64,000 nt of DNA, from assembly GCF_001938985.1 (NCBI RefSeq), contig NZ_MKIN01000027.1:124001-188000 (forward strand). Direction: 5' to 3'. Made by a program: the position numbers and the translations under genes. The DNA comes from Gillisella taibaishanensis (GTDB lineage: Bacteria; Pseudomonadota; Alphaproteobacteria; Rhizobiales; Rhizobiaceae). Below, piece after piece: positions 56,933-64,000 of the stretch. Within the stretch, counting starts at the first letter, position 1; every line of letters begins with the position of its first letter. Below the pieces are notes generated by a model. The model did no database searches. It saw only the letters and a program-made list of their open reading frames with translations, and was not told where the DNA came from.

Positions 56933-57600
56933 GCCCGGTCGCCCCTCCCCGGACAAAGAAGCGCGTTGCCGTGCTGATTTCCGGCAGCGGCTCCAACATG
57001 ATGGCGCTGGCCGATGCCTGCCGCGAGTCGGATTTTCCGGCTGAAATCGTTGCGGTCTTTTCCGACAAGCCTGATGCCGGCGGGCTGGTGAAGGCTGAAG
57101 GGCGTGGCATTTTCACATCAGCCTTTGCCCGCAAGGATTATCCGGGCAAGCCGGAGCATGAGGCGGCTATTCTCGCCGCTCTCGAACAGGCCGAGCCCGA
57201 TCTGATTTGTCTTGCCGGCTATATGCGGCTGCTGTCGGCCGATTTCATCCGCCGCTACCAGGGCCGGATCATCAATATCCATCCGTCGCTGCTGCCGCTG
57301 TTTCCCGGGCTGCACACCCATCAGCGGGCAATCGATGCCGGCATGAAAATCGCCGGCTGCACCGTGCATTTCGTCACCGAAGGCATGGACGAAGGCCCGA
57401 TCGTTGCCCAGGCCGCCGTGCCTGTTCTGCCTGACGACACCGCAGATACGCTGGCCGCCCGCACCCTCACCGTCGAGCATCGCACCTATCCGCTGGCGCT
57501 GCGTCTCGTGGCCGAGGGTCTGGTGACCATGCTGGAGGACGGCCGCATTGCCCGCTCCGGTTATGTCGCCGATGGCGAGGCACGGCTGATCAGCGCGTGA
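56929..57600 (+). CDS. purN: Phosphoribosylglycinamide formyltransferase
   Basis: A 223-residue enzyme that transfers a formyl group from 10-formyl-THF in purine synthesis. Motifs are VLISGSGSNMMAL near the N-terminus, INIHPSLLPLFPG with the catalytic His, and the Asp in EGMDEGPIVAQ. Translation is coupled to purM. The 3' end overlaps the tail of the frameshifted TauE gene on the other strand by 11 bases. Confidence 0.96.
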   Translation: MSPVAPPRTKKRVAVLISGSGSNMMALADACRESDFPAEIVAVFSDKPDAGGLVKAEGRGIFTSAFARKDYPGKPEHEAAILAALEQAEPDLICLAGYMRLLSADFIRRYQGRIINIHPSLLPLFPGLHTHQRAIDAGMKIAGCTVHFVTEGMDEGPIVAQAAVPVLPDDTADTLAARTLTVEHRTYPLALRLVAEGLVTMLEDGRIARSGYVADGEARLISA

Positions 57601-58368
57601 TAATCGTGTTGAGGCTCTTGTAGATCACATAGGCGGCGGTGACGAAGATCATTGCCGCAAAATTCGGTTCAGCGTGTTCTTGTGGGCGCCGAGCCGGGTC
57701 GAGGTCCAGGTGCCGAGGAGGCCGCCGATGAGGCCGCCGAGGATGAATTCCCCCGCAAGCGCCCAATCCACCAAGCCGGACAGGGCATAATTGATGGCCG
57801 TCGCCAGCCCGAAGGCGGCAACAGCAAGCAACGAGGTGCCGACCGCATTGATCATCGGCATGCCGGTGGCCAGGATCAGACCCGGCACGATCAGAAAACC
57901 GCCGCCGATGCCGAAGAAGCCGGATGCAGCACCGGTCGCCAAGGCCACCAGGGCCGTCATCAGGCACATGCGCGCATCGACCGGCTTTGGTGCGACCTCG
58001 AGGGTCTTTCGGGGCTGCAGCATCAACAGGCCGACCACGATCATGACGAGGCCGAACAGCAACAGAAGCTGTGACCCGTCCATGGCCTTGCCAAGCGACG
58101 AGCCGGCCAGCGCGCCGACAACGCCGAGCGCGGCAAACACCGCTCCGCAACGCCAGCGAACATGGCCCTTCAGGGCGTGGCTGACGAAATTGAGGATGGC
58201 ATTGGCCGACACCGCCAGCGCCCCGGTGCCGATGGCGATATGCGGCTGCGACACGCCAACGACATAGAGCAGCAGCGGCGTTGCCAAAATGGAGCCACCG
58301 CCGCCGAGCAGGCCGAGCGTGAAGCCGACGAGACTGCCCGACCCGATGGCAGAAACGAGCGTGTTCAT
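57590..58368 (-). pseudogene. Sulfite exporter TauE/SafE family protein, frameshifted near the 3' end
   Basis: An eight-helix membrane protein of the TauE/SafE family. As read, the frame ends after 239 residues (stop at 57649) with LNRILRQ. One base more in the A-run at 57659-57662 (T-run on the coding strand) would give a 259-residue protein ending with a last hydrophobic helix (IFVTAAYVIYKSL) and a stop at 57590. Full-length relatives carry this helix, so a one-base deletion or a base-calling error is likely. The truncated protein may still work. Last gene of the bigR operon, overlapping the upstream gene by four bases. Confidence 0.8.
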
Positions 58369-58802
58369 TGTCCGCGCCTCGCGAATACACGGTCATGCAG
58401 GACCATGCCGATCACCATGGCAGCAACAAAGGCGAAGCTCTTGCCATAGCCAAGTGGCAGGGCAGCAAGCGCTGGCCCCGGACAGAAGCCGTCAAGCCCC
58501 CAGCCGATGCCGAACACGGCGGAACCCAGGACCAATGGCAGATCGATGCGGGTCTTGTCCGGCCAGGCGAAGTGGTCTGCCAAAACCGGCTTCGGCAGGC
58601 GGCGGACCAGCGCCATACCGGCAAAGGCCGTGATGACGGCACCGCCAAGCACGAAGACCAAGCTTGGGTCCCAGGCACCGAAAACATCGAGAAATCCCTG
58701 GACGCGGGCGGGATCGAGCATGCCTGAGATCGACAGCCCGAAACCGAAAATAGTGCCGGACAGAAGTGCGGCGGCAGTGGTCTGGATGGCTTTGCTCGTC
58801 AT
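58365..58802 (-). CDS. YeeE/YedE family membrane protein (second half)
   Basis: A 145-residue membrane protein with four helices. The conserved motif WGLDGFCPGPA near residue 105 carries the family cysteine. It pairs with the preceding 135-residue YeeE/YedE protein; in other bacteria the two halves form one chain. YeeE/YedE proteins import thiosulfate or related sulfur compounds. ATGA overlaps join it to both neighbours. Confidence 0.88.
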   Translation of the reverse strand: MTSKAIQTTAAALLSGTIFGFGLSISGMLDPARVQGFLDVFGAWDPSLVFVLGGAVITAFAGMALVRRLPKPVLADHFAWPDKTRIDLPLVLGSAVFGIGWGLDGFCPGPALAALPLGYGKSFAFVAAMVIGMVLHDRVFARRGQ

Positions 58803-59206
58803 AAGCTGCCCCTCAAGATTGTGACCGTGACCATCCCGGCCAGAACAAAGGTGACGACCGCCACCATGGAACGCGGCGACAGCCGAGCGAGGCCCAGAAC
58901 GCCATGGCCACTGGTGCAGCCCGACCCCATTCGCGAGCCGAAGCCGACGAGCAGACCGGCCAGCACGGCCAGCGGCAGGCTGGCGGCGATGCTGACTTGC
59001 GGAAAGGCGCCGAACAGCACGAGATAAAGGATCGGACCGAGCATCAGGCCGACGACGAAACCTGCATTGATAGCTATGCCCTTTGCCTCGGCCAGCCGTC
59101 CGACAATGCCGCCGATCCCAGCGATGCGACCGGTAAGCATGAGGAACAAGATGGCCGAGCCGCCGATCATCACGCCGCCGATCAGGGAGGGAAGATACGC
59201 GATCAT
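58799..59206 (-). CDS. YeeE/YedE family membrane protein (first half)
   Basis: A 135-residue membrane protein with four helices and the family motif GSGCTSGHGVLGLARLS near residue 93, whose Cys is thought to handle the sulfur substrate. Its stop overlaps the start of the second half (ATGA) and its start overlaps the bigR stop. Confidence 0.88.
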   Translation of the reverse strand: MIAYLPSLIGGVMIGGSAILFLMLTGRIAGIGGIVGRLAEAKGIAINAGFVVGLMLGPILYLVLFGAFPQVSIAASLPLAVLAGLLVGFGSRMGSGCTSGHGVLGLARLSPRSMVAVVTFVLAGMVTVTILRGSL

Positions 59207-59550
59207 GGCGCATCCTCCTCAGCACAGAAAATGGTGAACAGGGCGGCGATCAGCTTTTGCGTCTTGGCTTCCGTCAGGCGATAGAAGATCTGCTTGCCGT
59301 CGCGCCTGGTCTCGACGATACCGGCGTCGCGCAGCACGGTGAGTTGCTGGGAGAGCGTCGGCTGGTGGATATCGAGCTTCTCCTCCAACTCCCCGACTGA
59401 GTATTCGCCTTCGACCAGCGTGCAGACAAGCATCAGACGGACCGGATGAGCGAGCGTCTTCAGATGACCGGCGACTTCATCGGCCCGTTCGCCCATGGCC
59501 TGCGGCGTCATGCCGGCATGGCGCTTGATTTCGGAAAACGGATCTACCAT
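59203..59550 (-). CDS. bigR: Persulfide-sensing ArsR-type repressor BigR
   Basis: A 115-residue winged-helix repressor. The helix-turn-helix is VGELEEKLDIHQPTLSQQLTVLRDAG. Two cysteines, C43 (MLVCTLVEG) and C109 (TIFCAEED), match the pair that forms the thiol switch in Xylella and Agrobacterium BigR. Persulfides or oxidation release the operon. The start overlaps the blh stop by seven bases. The expected operator is the large palindrome at 60843-60879. Confidence 0.92.
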   Translation of the reverse strand: MVDPFSEIKRHAGMTPQAMGERADEVAGHLKTLAHPVRLMLVCTLVEGEYSVGELEEKLDIHQPTLSQQLTVLRDAGIVETRRDGKQIFYRLTEAKTQKLIAALFTIFCAEEDAP

Positions 59551-60830
59551 GCGGTGGTCTCCAGCAGGTTCAGCGGAATTTTCAGATAGCGACGGCCATT
59601 GTCTTCAGGCTCCGGCAAACGCCCGCCGCGCACATTGACCTGCAGCGCATGCAGGATCAGCTTTGGCATCGGCAGCGTCCGGTCACGGGCCTGGCGCAAG
59701 GCAACGAAGGCGGCCTCATCAGTACCGGCCAGATGCGGATTGGCGGCCTTCTGAAGAGCAACCGTGCTTTCCCAGCGCGGATTGCGGCCGCCCGGCTGAT
59801 AATCATGACCGGTGAAAATCCTGACATCGTCCGGCAGCGACAGAATAGCCTGCATGGAGCCCCAGAGCATATGGGCATCGCCACCGGGGAAATCGGCCCG
59901 CGCCGTGCCGCTGTCGGGCATGAACATCGTATCATGCACAAAGGCCGCATCGCCGATGACATAGGTGACGGAGGCAAGCGTATGGCCCGGCGAAAACATC
60001 ACCTTGGCATCGATGGAGCCGACCCGGAAGGTCTCGCCATCGCCAAACAGCCGGTCCCACTGCGATCCATCGGTCTGGAGCGCGGGCCAGTTGTAAATGC
60101 CCTTCCACAGGGTCTGCACGTCAATCACGTGATCGCCGATGCCTGTTGGAGCTCCGGTCTTGGCCTGCAGATAATGGGCGGCGGAAAAGTGGTCGGCGTG
60201 GGGATGGGTGTCGAGGATCCATTCCACCGTCAGCCCCTCAGTGGCGACATAGGCCAGTATCCGATCGGCATTTTCAGTGGAGGTCTGTCCGGACTTTTCG
60301 TCGTAATCAAGCACGGGGTCGATAATGGCGCAGGCCTTGGTGGCGGGATCGGAGACGACATATTGGACGCTCCAGGTGCGCGGATCAAAAAAGCCCTTCA
60401 CCTGGGGGCGACGCGCCGCCTGACGTTCAAGCCAGGTAACGGCTGCGGACAGATCGAGACCCAGCCGCTCGCCCAGGGGCAGGATATCGTCGCGGCGCAG
60501 GCGCCCATCCAGGACCTCACCGAGAACATATAATAGGGCGGCCCGCAGGCCACTGCGGCAATGGGCAAAGACCTTGACGTCGCTACGGGTTGCGTGGCGG
60601 AAGGCATCCACATCCGCCTCGGTTAGATCGGCCATGGTGACGGGAATGAAATGATAGGTCAGACCGGCCTTCAACGCCGCCTCACGCTCCGCCTTGGTGC
60701 CGGGCGCGCCCTCTTCCTGGTCCGGGCGCAGGTTGATCAGCGTGGTAAAACCCGCCGCGGCGAGCGCGGCAAAATCTTCCAGAGTTGGTTGGCTGGAAAT
60801 CGTCAATGTCTGCGAGATCTGGTGCGGCAT
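59544..60830 (-). CDS. blh: Blh: rhodanese-like (DUF442) - persulfide dioxygenase fusion
   Basis: A 428-residue two-domain enzyme. The N-terminal DUF442 domain (about residues 5-110) has the rhodanese-type loop C91-RSGLR. The C-terminal metallo-beta-lactamase domain (about 145-400) is of the ETHE1 type, with H-x-H-x-D-H at residues 209-214 (THPHADHF), GHT and GHD. It oxidises glutathione persulfide to sulfite and handles sulfane sulfur, so the downstream exporter fits. AAGGAG lies 9 bases before the ATG. First gene of the bigR operon. Confidence 0.94.
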   Translation of the reverse strand: MPHQISQTLTISSQPTLEDFAALAAAGFTTLINLRPDQEEGAPGTKAEREAALKAGLTYHFIPVTMADLTEADVDAFRHATRSDVKVFAHCRSGLRAALLYVLGEVLDGRLRRDDILPLGERLGLDLSAAVTWLERQAARRPQVKGFFDPRTWSVQYVVSDPATKACAIIDPVLDYDEKSGQTSTENADRILAYVATEGLTVEWILDTHPHADHFSAAHYLQAKTGAPTGIGDHVIDVQTLWKGIYNWPALQTDGSQWDRLFGDGETFRVGSIDAKVMFSPGHTLASVTYVIGDAAFVHDTMFMPDSGTARADFPGGDAHMLWGSMQAILSLPDDVRIFTGHDYQPGGRNPRWESTVALQKAANPHLAGTDEAAFVALRQARDRTLPMPKLILHALQVNVRGGRLPEPEDNGRRYLKIPLNLLETTAW

Positions 60831-60842
60831 AACGCGGCTCCT

Positions 60843-60879
60843 TTAACAATATACATTATAACATAATGTATATTGTTAA
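60843..60879. promoter_or_regulatory. BigR box: 17-bp perfect palindrome upstream of blh
   Basis: TTAACAATATACATTAT (60843-60859) and its exact inverse ATAATGTATATTGTTAA (60863-60879) are separated by AAC, 12 bases upstream of the blh start. BigR boxes in Xylella and Agrobacterium are AT-rich palindromes at the same position. It overlaps the likely promoter, so bound BigR would block transcription. Not bounded by another gene on that side for 84 bases. Confidence 0.85.
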
Positions 60880-60962
60880 CTTGCGCAAGCGCTAGGGCTC
60901 ACGACAGACCGACACGGTCGCGTGATCTCAGCCGCTTTTGCGAAAAAAGGCGCGTTCTGGTC

Positions 60963-61547
60963 TCAGCGCAGATTGAGCGCCGCCCATTGCAACAGCATGA
61001 TCGTCTTGCCGTCGACGATCTCGCCACGGCCGATCATCTCGACCGCTTCAGCCAGTGGCAGTTCCACCAGCTCCAGGTCTTCATGCTCTTCCTCAAGCCC
61101 GCCACCCTTGGAAAGCTTCTGTGCGTCCGTGATCTCGCTGTAGAAAAAGTGGATCTTCTCGGTAACCGCGCCCGGCGACATATAGGCGGTGAACAGGAAG
61201 CGCGGCTCGCCGATGTGATAGCCGGTTTCCTCCACCACTTCGCGGGTCACGGCATCCTTCGCTGCCTCGCCATCGGTCATGCCGGCCGGCACTTCCAGAA
61301 TGAACGGCTTGTCGCCCATCATATAGGCGGGGATGCGGAACTGACGCACCAGGAGCGTTGTCTTTTTCAAGGGATCGTAGAGCAGAATCGCCACCGCATG
61401 ACCACGGTCGAACACTTCCCAGCTCAGCCGCTTGGTGCTGCCATCCGGCTTAACATAGTCGAACACCATCTTGCGCAGATGGCTCCAGCCCTTCCACAGC
61501 GTCTTGTCCTCGACGACGGTGATGGACGTCTCGTCAAACTTGCTCAT
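60963..61547 (-). CDS. Nudix hydrolase (ADP-ribose/GDP-mannose pyrophosphatase type)
   Basis: A 194-residue Nudix enzyme of the NudK/AdpP group. The Nudix box is AGMTDGEAAKDAVTREVVEETG near residues 88-109; the Gly-to-Glu spacing is one residue shorter than the textbook box. The upstream VRQFRIPAYMMGDKPFILEVPAG is typical of this subgroup. It overlaps the molybdopterin oxidoreductase gene by four bases (ATGA), suggesting coupled translation. Substrate unknown. Confidence 0.85.
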   Translation of the reverse strand: MSKFDETSITVVEDKTLWKGWSHLRKMVFDYVKPDGSTKRLSWEVFDRGHAVAILLYDPLKKTTLLVRQFRIPAYMMGDKPFILEVPAGMTDGEAAKDAVTREVVEETGYHIGEPRFLFTAYMSPGAVTEKIHFFYSEITDAQKLSKGGGLEEEHEDLELVELPLAEAVEMIGRGEIVDGKTIMLLQWAALNLR

Positions 61548-63658
61548 GATGCTTTTACCCAGACCTTGTTGTCATGAAAGGCGGCCCCGCCATGGGGGGC
61601 CGGTGCGTCGGCGCCGGTCAGGACATTGATGCCCTCGCCATCGAGATGCGCCTTGTTGGGCCAGAGGCCTTCGGCTACCAGCACGCCCGGCTTTACCGCT
61701 TGCGTGATTTCGGCATGAATGCGCAGCGACCCGCGGCGGTTGCCGAGCGTCACCACGTCGCCGGAGACAATACCAAGGCTCGCGGCATCGGCGGGATTGA
61801 TCATCACCTGCGGCCGACCCTCCTTGTCACGGGAGGTCTTGGTTTCGGCAAAGGTAGAATTGAGGAAATTGCGCGCCGGCGAAGTCGCCAGCCGGAACGG
61901 ATGCTCGGCATCGGCAAGCTCGATCACGTTGATCTGATCGGGGAACATGGGCAGATCAGCGACAGGACCGAACGAGCCCAGCACCTTCGGCGGCTTGTTG
62001 GGCGCAGGCGTGCCTTCCCAATCGGGCCGGAAGCGGAATTTTCCGTCGGGATGGGCAAATCCGTTGAGATAATGCGCTTCTTCGAAACCCGGCTGGCAAT
62101 CCAGCCATTTTTCCTCGGCAAAGAAGCTGAAGTCCGGACGCCCGCTGGCGGCTAGCATGTGATCGATATGTTCGCGCTCGCTTAAGCCGAAGCCCGGCAG
62201 ATGCACAACGCCCAGCCGCTTTGCCAATTCATCGATCACGAAGAGATTGGTGCGCACCGTCTCCGGCGGCTCGACCAGTTTCGGGCCAAGCAGCATATGG
62301 CTCTGGCCGCCACCGCGATAGAAATCGTCATGCTCGACAAACATGGTGGCCGGCAGCACGATATCGGCAAGCTCGGCAGTCTCGGTCATGAACTGCTCGT
62401 GCACAGCAACGAACAGGTCGTCTCGCAGAAAACCTTGCTTCACCAGCCGCTGTTCCGGCGCGACATTTACCGGATTGGTGTTCTGGATCAGCATGGCCGT
62501 CACAGGGCCGCGATGGCGCAGTGCCTCAGCATCCCCAGTCAGCACCCGGCCGATCTGGGACTGGTCGAGCATGCGGATATCAGGATCGACGAAAGCCGTG
62601 CCCATCAGCTCGGCCTTGTTGAGCTTGAAAATATCGCTGTTGGAGTGGAAGGCGCCGCCGCCTTCGTATTGCCAGCTGCCGAGCACGGTGGCCAGCGAGA
62701 GTGCCGCATGCATGGAGACAGCACCGTTGCGGCTGCGGGTAAAGCCATAGCCCAAGCGGAAGAAGGTCTTTTTCGTCGCACCGACGAGCTTGGCGAAGGC
62801 CTCGATCTCCTCGACCGACAGACCAGTGATATCAGCCGCCCATTGCGGCGTCTTGTCCTTGAGATGCGCTTCGAGACCGGCCGGATCATCGGCAAATTTT
62901 GCCATATAGGCGCTGTCGGCATAGCCGTCGCGGAAGGCGACATGCATGGTGGCGCAGGCCAGCGCCGCATCGGTGCCGGGACGCAGAATAAGGCCCATAT
63001 CGGCCTGCTTCATCGTCGGATTGTCGTAGACATCGATGACGACGATCTTGGCGCCCCGGTTTTTGCGGGCTGCCACCGCATGGGTCATGACATTGACCTG
63101 GGTTGCGACAGCATTGGTGCCCCAGATGACCACGCAATCGGAGACCGCCATTTCACGCGGATCAGGGCCGCGCAGCGTGCCCGTGCCCATGACATAGCCG
63201 GTCCAGGCGAGATTGGTGCAGATCGAGCCGAAAAAGCCGGAATATTTCTTGGCATGACGCAGCCGCTCGATCGAGTCTCGCTGCACCTGGCCCATGGTGC
63301 CAGCGTAGAAATAGGGCCAGACCGCTTCAGTGCCATGGGCAGCCTCTGCCTTGACGAAGGCATTGGCGATTTCGTCCAGGGCATCGTCCCAGGATACGTC
63401 CTGCCAGCGCCCCTCGCCCTTTGCGCCAGCCCGGCGCTTCGGTTTCAGCAGCCGATCGGGATGGTACAGGCGCTCGGCATAGCGGGCGACCTTGGCGCAG
63501 ATCACGCCGGCGGTGTAGCTATTGTCGCGCGCACCGCGCATGCGTCCGATGCGGCCGTCGGGGGCAAGATCCACCTCCAGCGCGCAGGTGGATGGACAGT
63601 CATGCGGACAGGCCGTATGACCGGTGGACTGTTTGAAGGCGGAGCTGACGATATTCAT
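61544..63658 (-). CDS. Molybdopterin oxidoreductase family protein
   Basis: A 704-residue DMSO-reductase-family enzyme. An N-terminal [4Fe-4S] motif has cysteines at 17, 21, 25 and 54. The cofactor-binding body follows, with ADIVLPATMFVEHDDFYRGGG and the C-terminal molydopterin-dinucleotide-binding domain (FRLATSPARNFLNSTFAE). No Tat signal is present, so the enzyme is probably cytoplasmic. Reaction unknown. The ATG at 63658 is chosen close to the cysteines; one at 63691 would add 11 residues. Upstream gap to rlmJ is 74 bases, divergent. Confidence 0.88.
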   Translation of the reverse strand: MNIVSSAFKQSTGHTACPHDCPSTCALEVDLAPDGRIGRMRGARDNSYTAGVICAKVARYAERLYHPDRLLKPKRRAGAKGEGRWQDVSWDDALDEIANAFVKAEAAHGTEAVWPYFYAGTMGQVQRDSIERLRHAKKYSGFFGSICTNLAWTGYVMGTGTLRGPDPREMAVSDCVVIWGTNAVATQVNVMTHAVAARKNRGAKIVVIDVYDNPTMKQADMGLILRPGTDAALACATMHVAFRDGYADSAYMAKFADDPAGLEAHLKDKTPQWAADITGLSVEEIEAFAKLVGATKKTFFRLGYGFTRSRNGAVSMHAALSLATVLGSWQYEGGGAFHSNSDIFKLNKAELMGTAFVDPDIRMLDQSQIGRVLTGDAEALRHRGPVTAMLIQNTNPVNVAPEQRLVKQGFLRDDLFVAVHEQFMTETAELADIVLPATMFVEHDDFYRGGGQSHMLLGPKLVEPPETVRTNLFVIDELAKRLGVVHLPGFGLSEREHIDHMLAASGRPDFSFFAEEKWLDCQPGFEEAHYLNGFAHPDGKFRFRPDWEGTPAPNKPPKVLGSFGPVADLPMFPDQINVIELADAEHPFRLATSPARNFLNSTFAETKTSRDKEGRPQVMINPADAASLGIVSGDVVTLGNRRGSLRIHAEITQAVKPGVLVAEGLWPNKAHLDGEGINVLTGADAPAPHGGAAFHDNKVWVKAS

Positions 63659-63732
63659 GGCAGAGTTATAGGCGAAGGCCCGCAGCCTCAAAAGCCCTAT
63701 TCAAAAAATTCACCGAACCATCGGAAACGCGC

Positions 63733-64000
63733 ATGAATTATCGCCACATCTACCACGCAGGCAATTTCGCTGACGTGCTCAAGCACGCAGTGCTGGCGCG
63801 GCTGATCGTTTATCTGCAGCAGAAGGACAAGGCGTTTCGGGTGCTGGATACCCATGCCGGCATCGGGCTCTACGATCTCTCCTCGACAGAAGCGCAAAAG
63901 ACCGGCGAATGGCAAGATGGCATCGGCAAATTGCTTGAGGCCCAGCTGACGCCTGCGGCCGCCGAGGTTCTGAAACCCTATCTGGATGCCGTGCGGGCAC
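63733..64000 (+). CDS. rlmJ: 23S rRNA (adenine(2030)-N6)-methyltransferase RlmJ, partial
   Basis: The frame runs off the right edge; 89 codons are visible. The start MNYRHIYHAGNFADVLKHAVL is characteristic of RlmJ, followed by the SAM-binding DTHAGIGLYDL. The enzyme methylates A2030 of 23S rRNA. Divergent from the molybdopterin oxidoreductase. Confidence 0.93.
   Translation, partial: MNYRHIYHAGNFADVLKHAVLARLIVYLQQKDKAFRVLDTHAGIGLYDLSSTEAQKTGEWQDGIGKLLEAQLTPAAAEVLKPYLDAVRA

Overview
The window is a 64 kb stretch of GC-rich alphaproteobacterial chromosome, most likely from the Rhizobiaceae (Rhizobium/Agrobacterium relatives). The assignment rests on gene content and order: plsX-fabH-ihfA-merR, glyA-nrdR-ribD-ribE with ribH-nusB, an LdtR-type MarR regulator next to a DUF6163 gene and hemB, a DUF982 protein, the bigR-blh sulfur detoxification operon, and copies of palindromic intergenic repeats typical of rhizobia. 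Most of the window is core housekeeping sequence. No phage structural genes, complete insertion sequence, integrase or CRISPR array was seen.

Layout. 1-5.9 kb: partial PHB-depolymerase-like esterase, tRNA-Pro(GGG), a 2H phosphoesterase, a secreted unknown, a flavin monooxygenase divergent from a MarR regulator with a palindrome between them, and a DUF982 protein. 6-15.8 kb: merR-ihfA-fabH-plsX, a DUF177 protein with a cytochrome bc1 chaperone, BamE, the proton-pumping pyrophosphatase HppA, an MFS transporter and nusB. 15.8-22.3 kb: riboflavin genes (ribH, ribE, ribD), nrdR, glyA and a Tat-exported L,D-transpeptidase. 22.3-24.7 kb: a small accessory patch of lower GC (DUF5681 protein, a membrane-anchored unknown, an HNH remnant) lying between the L,D-transpeptidase and its probable regulator ldtR. 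24.7-28.6 kb: ldtR, DUF6163, hemB, an RDD membrane protein and an aminoacyl-tRNA-protein transferase. 28.6-34.2 kb: two cyclic-di-GMP proteins flanking a SAM methyltransferase. 34.3-43.7 kb: parC, a periplasmic unknown, a FUSC-like membrane protein, aspS, an MFS transporter and a multicopper oxidase. 43.9-49.7 kb: rnd-GNAT-rsm22-DUF2891, then mntH and divergent mntR. 49.7-57.6 kb: ppk-ppx, hdaA with a PerM-type transporter, and purM-purN. 57.6-64 kb: the bigR operon (blh, bigR, two YeeE/YedE halves, a frameshifted TauE), a Nudix hydrolase with a molybdopterin oxidoreductase, and the start of rlmJ.

How the parts work together. The bigR operon is the clearest self-contained regulatory system: a thiol-switch ArsR repressor, a rhodanese-like/persulfide dioxygenase fusion, sulfur-compound transporters, and a 17+3+17 bp perfect palindrome upstream. 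mntH/mntR form a manganese uptake and repressor pair with two palindromes between them. The accessory patch at 22.6-24.6 kb is the best place to look for undescribed biology, but the sequence alone does not show what it does.
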